Of a stretch of DNA of 39,286 bases, positions 38,512 through 39,286 are shown piece after piece. The position numbers and the translations under genes were made by a program. Origin of the DNA: Spirochaetia bacterium (GTDB lineage: Bacteria; Spirochaetota; Spirochaetia; Treponematales; Breznakiellaceae); the NCBI GenBank assembly GCA_025997755.1, contig BNVA01000004.1, positions 1 through 39,286 of the forward strand. The letters are read 5' to 3'. Position 1 is the stretch's first letter, and each line of letters starts with the position of its first letter. Under the pieces are notes generated by a model. That model saw only the letters and a list, made by a program, of their open reading frames with translations. It searched no databases and had not been told where the DNA came from.

Positions 38512-39286
38512 TTATTGCCAGTAATAAGAGCCGCTTCCAGCAGGTATTTGCGTCCAAGTGAAACTAGGCCTATTAATAGCGCTGAAAACTGTTCCTCCAC
38601 TTATGGCTGCTCTAGTAGTACTATCCCAGAAGTTTGTACCAGCTCCGCTGGCAATTGTTAAGGTGCCTCCAGGAGGAATCTTAAGTGTTACACCTTGTTT
38701 ATCACCTACTATACCACCACCGGCGGCTAAAGTACCTGCTGTAGTAAGAGATCCGCCCCAAACAGCGTTTTTAGCAACACGTATCTGCTTATTAACAACA
38801 AGAGCCACCGGACCATCTCCATCTAACTCACCAAGTGTTGCTCCATCGCTGTCGATAGTAATAGATGTTATTACGTTAATAACAGGAGATGCCGTTCCTC
38901 CAGATATTGTACCACTTACTATGTTTACAATACCACCGGTGCCAGGCAGGGTAATAAACGGTCCTTTATAGCTCGGAGGTGTAGTATAGTCGCTGGCTGC
39001 AACCAATACCGTTGGGTCCGGATAATTACCCAAAATAGTGGCAATACCGTCTATTTTGATGCTGGATGCTGTTCCCAGCCATCCTAAATTAACAGAAGAA
39101 CCATTAATTCCACCAGAGATTGAGATTCCGTTAATAACAGCGCCGCCTGTCAATGTTACAGTGCCGCCTAAGGAGACAGCAGAATCAGTACCAGCAAAGT
39201 TAATTTTACCGCCATTAACAGTCAAAACAGCCCTACTGTCGGCAACAAATGAACCGGAACCAGCTACTGAAACCACTGCATTTGGT
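38512..39286 (-). CDS. Repetitive beta-rich surface protein, N-terminal part outside the window
   Basis: The frame is open to the right edge, so the start lies beyond the window; a GTG at 39276 is just an internal codon. The visible 257 residues are Gly, Ser, Thr, Ala and Val rich. Repeated strands read LTVNGGKINFAGTDSAVSLG, GTVTLTGGAVINGISISGG, then TISGGTASPVINVITSITID and GVTLKIPPGGTLTIASG. This suits a right-handed beta helix of the adhesin type. The end is SFTWTQIPAGSGSYYWQ, with no barrel or sorting motif. The codon choice (GGT, GGA, ACT) differs from the GGC-rich giant lipoprotein, so the two are not recent copies. The strong terminator at 38432-38393 belongs to this gene. Confidence 0.75.
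   Translation of the reverse strand, partial: PNAVVSVAGSGSFVADSRAVLTVNGGKINFAGTDSAVSLGGTVTLTGGAVINGISISGGINGSSVNLGWLGTASSIKIDGIATILGNYPDPTVLVAASDYTTPPSYKGPFITLPGTGGIVNIVSGTISGGTASPVINVITSITIDSDGATLGELDGDGPVALVVNKQIRVAKNAVWGGSLTTAGTLAAGGGIVGDKQGVTLKIPPGGTLTIASGAGTNFWDSTTRAAISGGTVFSAINRPSFTWTQIPAGSGSYYWQ

Overview
The window is a chromosomal segment of about 39 kb that looks like a spirochaete, most likely a host-associated Treponema. Five things suggest this: many lipoprotein-type signals with relaxed lipoboxes; the order dxr-rseP followed by a beta-propeller protein; a DUF115/Maf-type glycosyltransferase; a huge right-handed beta-helix lipoprotein; and a complete fermentative D-ornithine pathway. 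The genus is inferred from gene content, not from a marker gene. No phage, IS element or CRISPR array was seen.

Layout, left to right. (1) 1-2253: the 3' part of a zinc-ribbon membrane protein, overlapping a protein with two TPM domains. (2) 2316-8787: two tRNA-Ser genes abut alanine racemase (alr). A small secreted unknown follows, then dxr, the site-2 protease rseP and a secreted beta-propeller. (3) 8864-16139: a lipoprotein glycoside hydrolase and tRNA-Lys on the minus strand, then a 1738-residue beta-helix lipoprotein. After it comes a RelB/DinJ-type antitoxin next to a decayed YoeB-type toxin. (4) 16211-21278, minus strand: a 29-residue bS22/AURKAIP1-like protein that starts with GTG, dxs, a membrane protein joining a DnaK substrate-binding-like domain to LysM, and a lytic transglycosylase lipoprotein. 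(5) 21418-28247: a clostripain-like (C11) lipoprotein protease, the tail of a glycine-rich protein, a PpiD/SurA-like foldase, a DUF115 glycosyltransferase, MarC (minus strand) and a VapBC-type toxin-antitoxin pair. (6) 28397-36594, minus strand: the ornithine operon ord-ortA-ortB-oraS-oraE, then a MutL/GlmL-like ASKHA protein and NhaC. (7) 36845-38340: a divergent pair of PD-(D/E)XK nuclease-like proteins with helical N-termini. (8) 38512-end: the C-terminal part of another repetitive, probably surface, protein.

How the genes work together. The ornithine operon should convert D-ornithine through 2,4-diaminopentanoate and 2-amino-4-oxopentanoate to acetyl-CoA and D-alanine. The MutL-like protein is a likely helper of the B12 enzyme and NhaC a possible ion-coupled transporter. 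No ornithine racemase lies in the window. Both dxs and dxr are present, so the MEP isoprenoid route is used. Several genes concern the cell envelope: alr, the LysM protein, the lytic transglycosylase, RseP, the foldase and the lipoproteins.

The observations most worth a second look are the DnaK-SBD/LysM chimera; the 29-residue GTG-start gene; coding sequences placed directly behind tRNAs, which could give leaderless mRNA; the four-module beta-helix lipoprotein; the paired nuclease-like genes; and the eroded YoeB partner.
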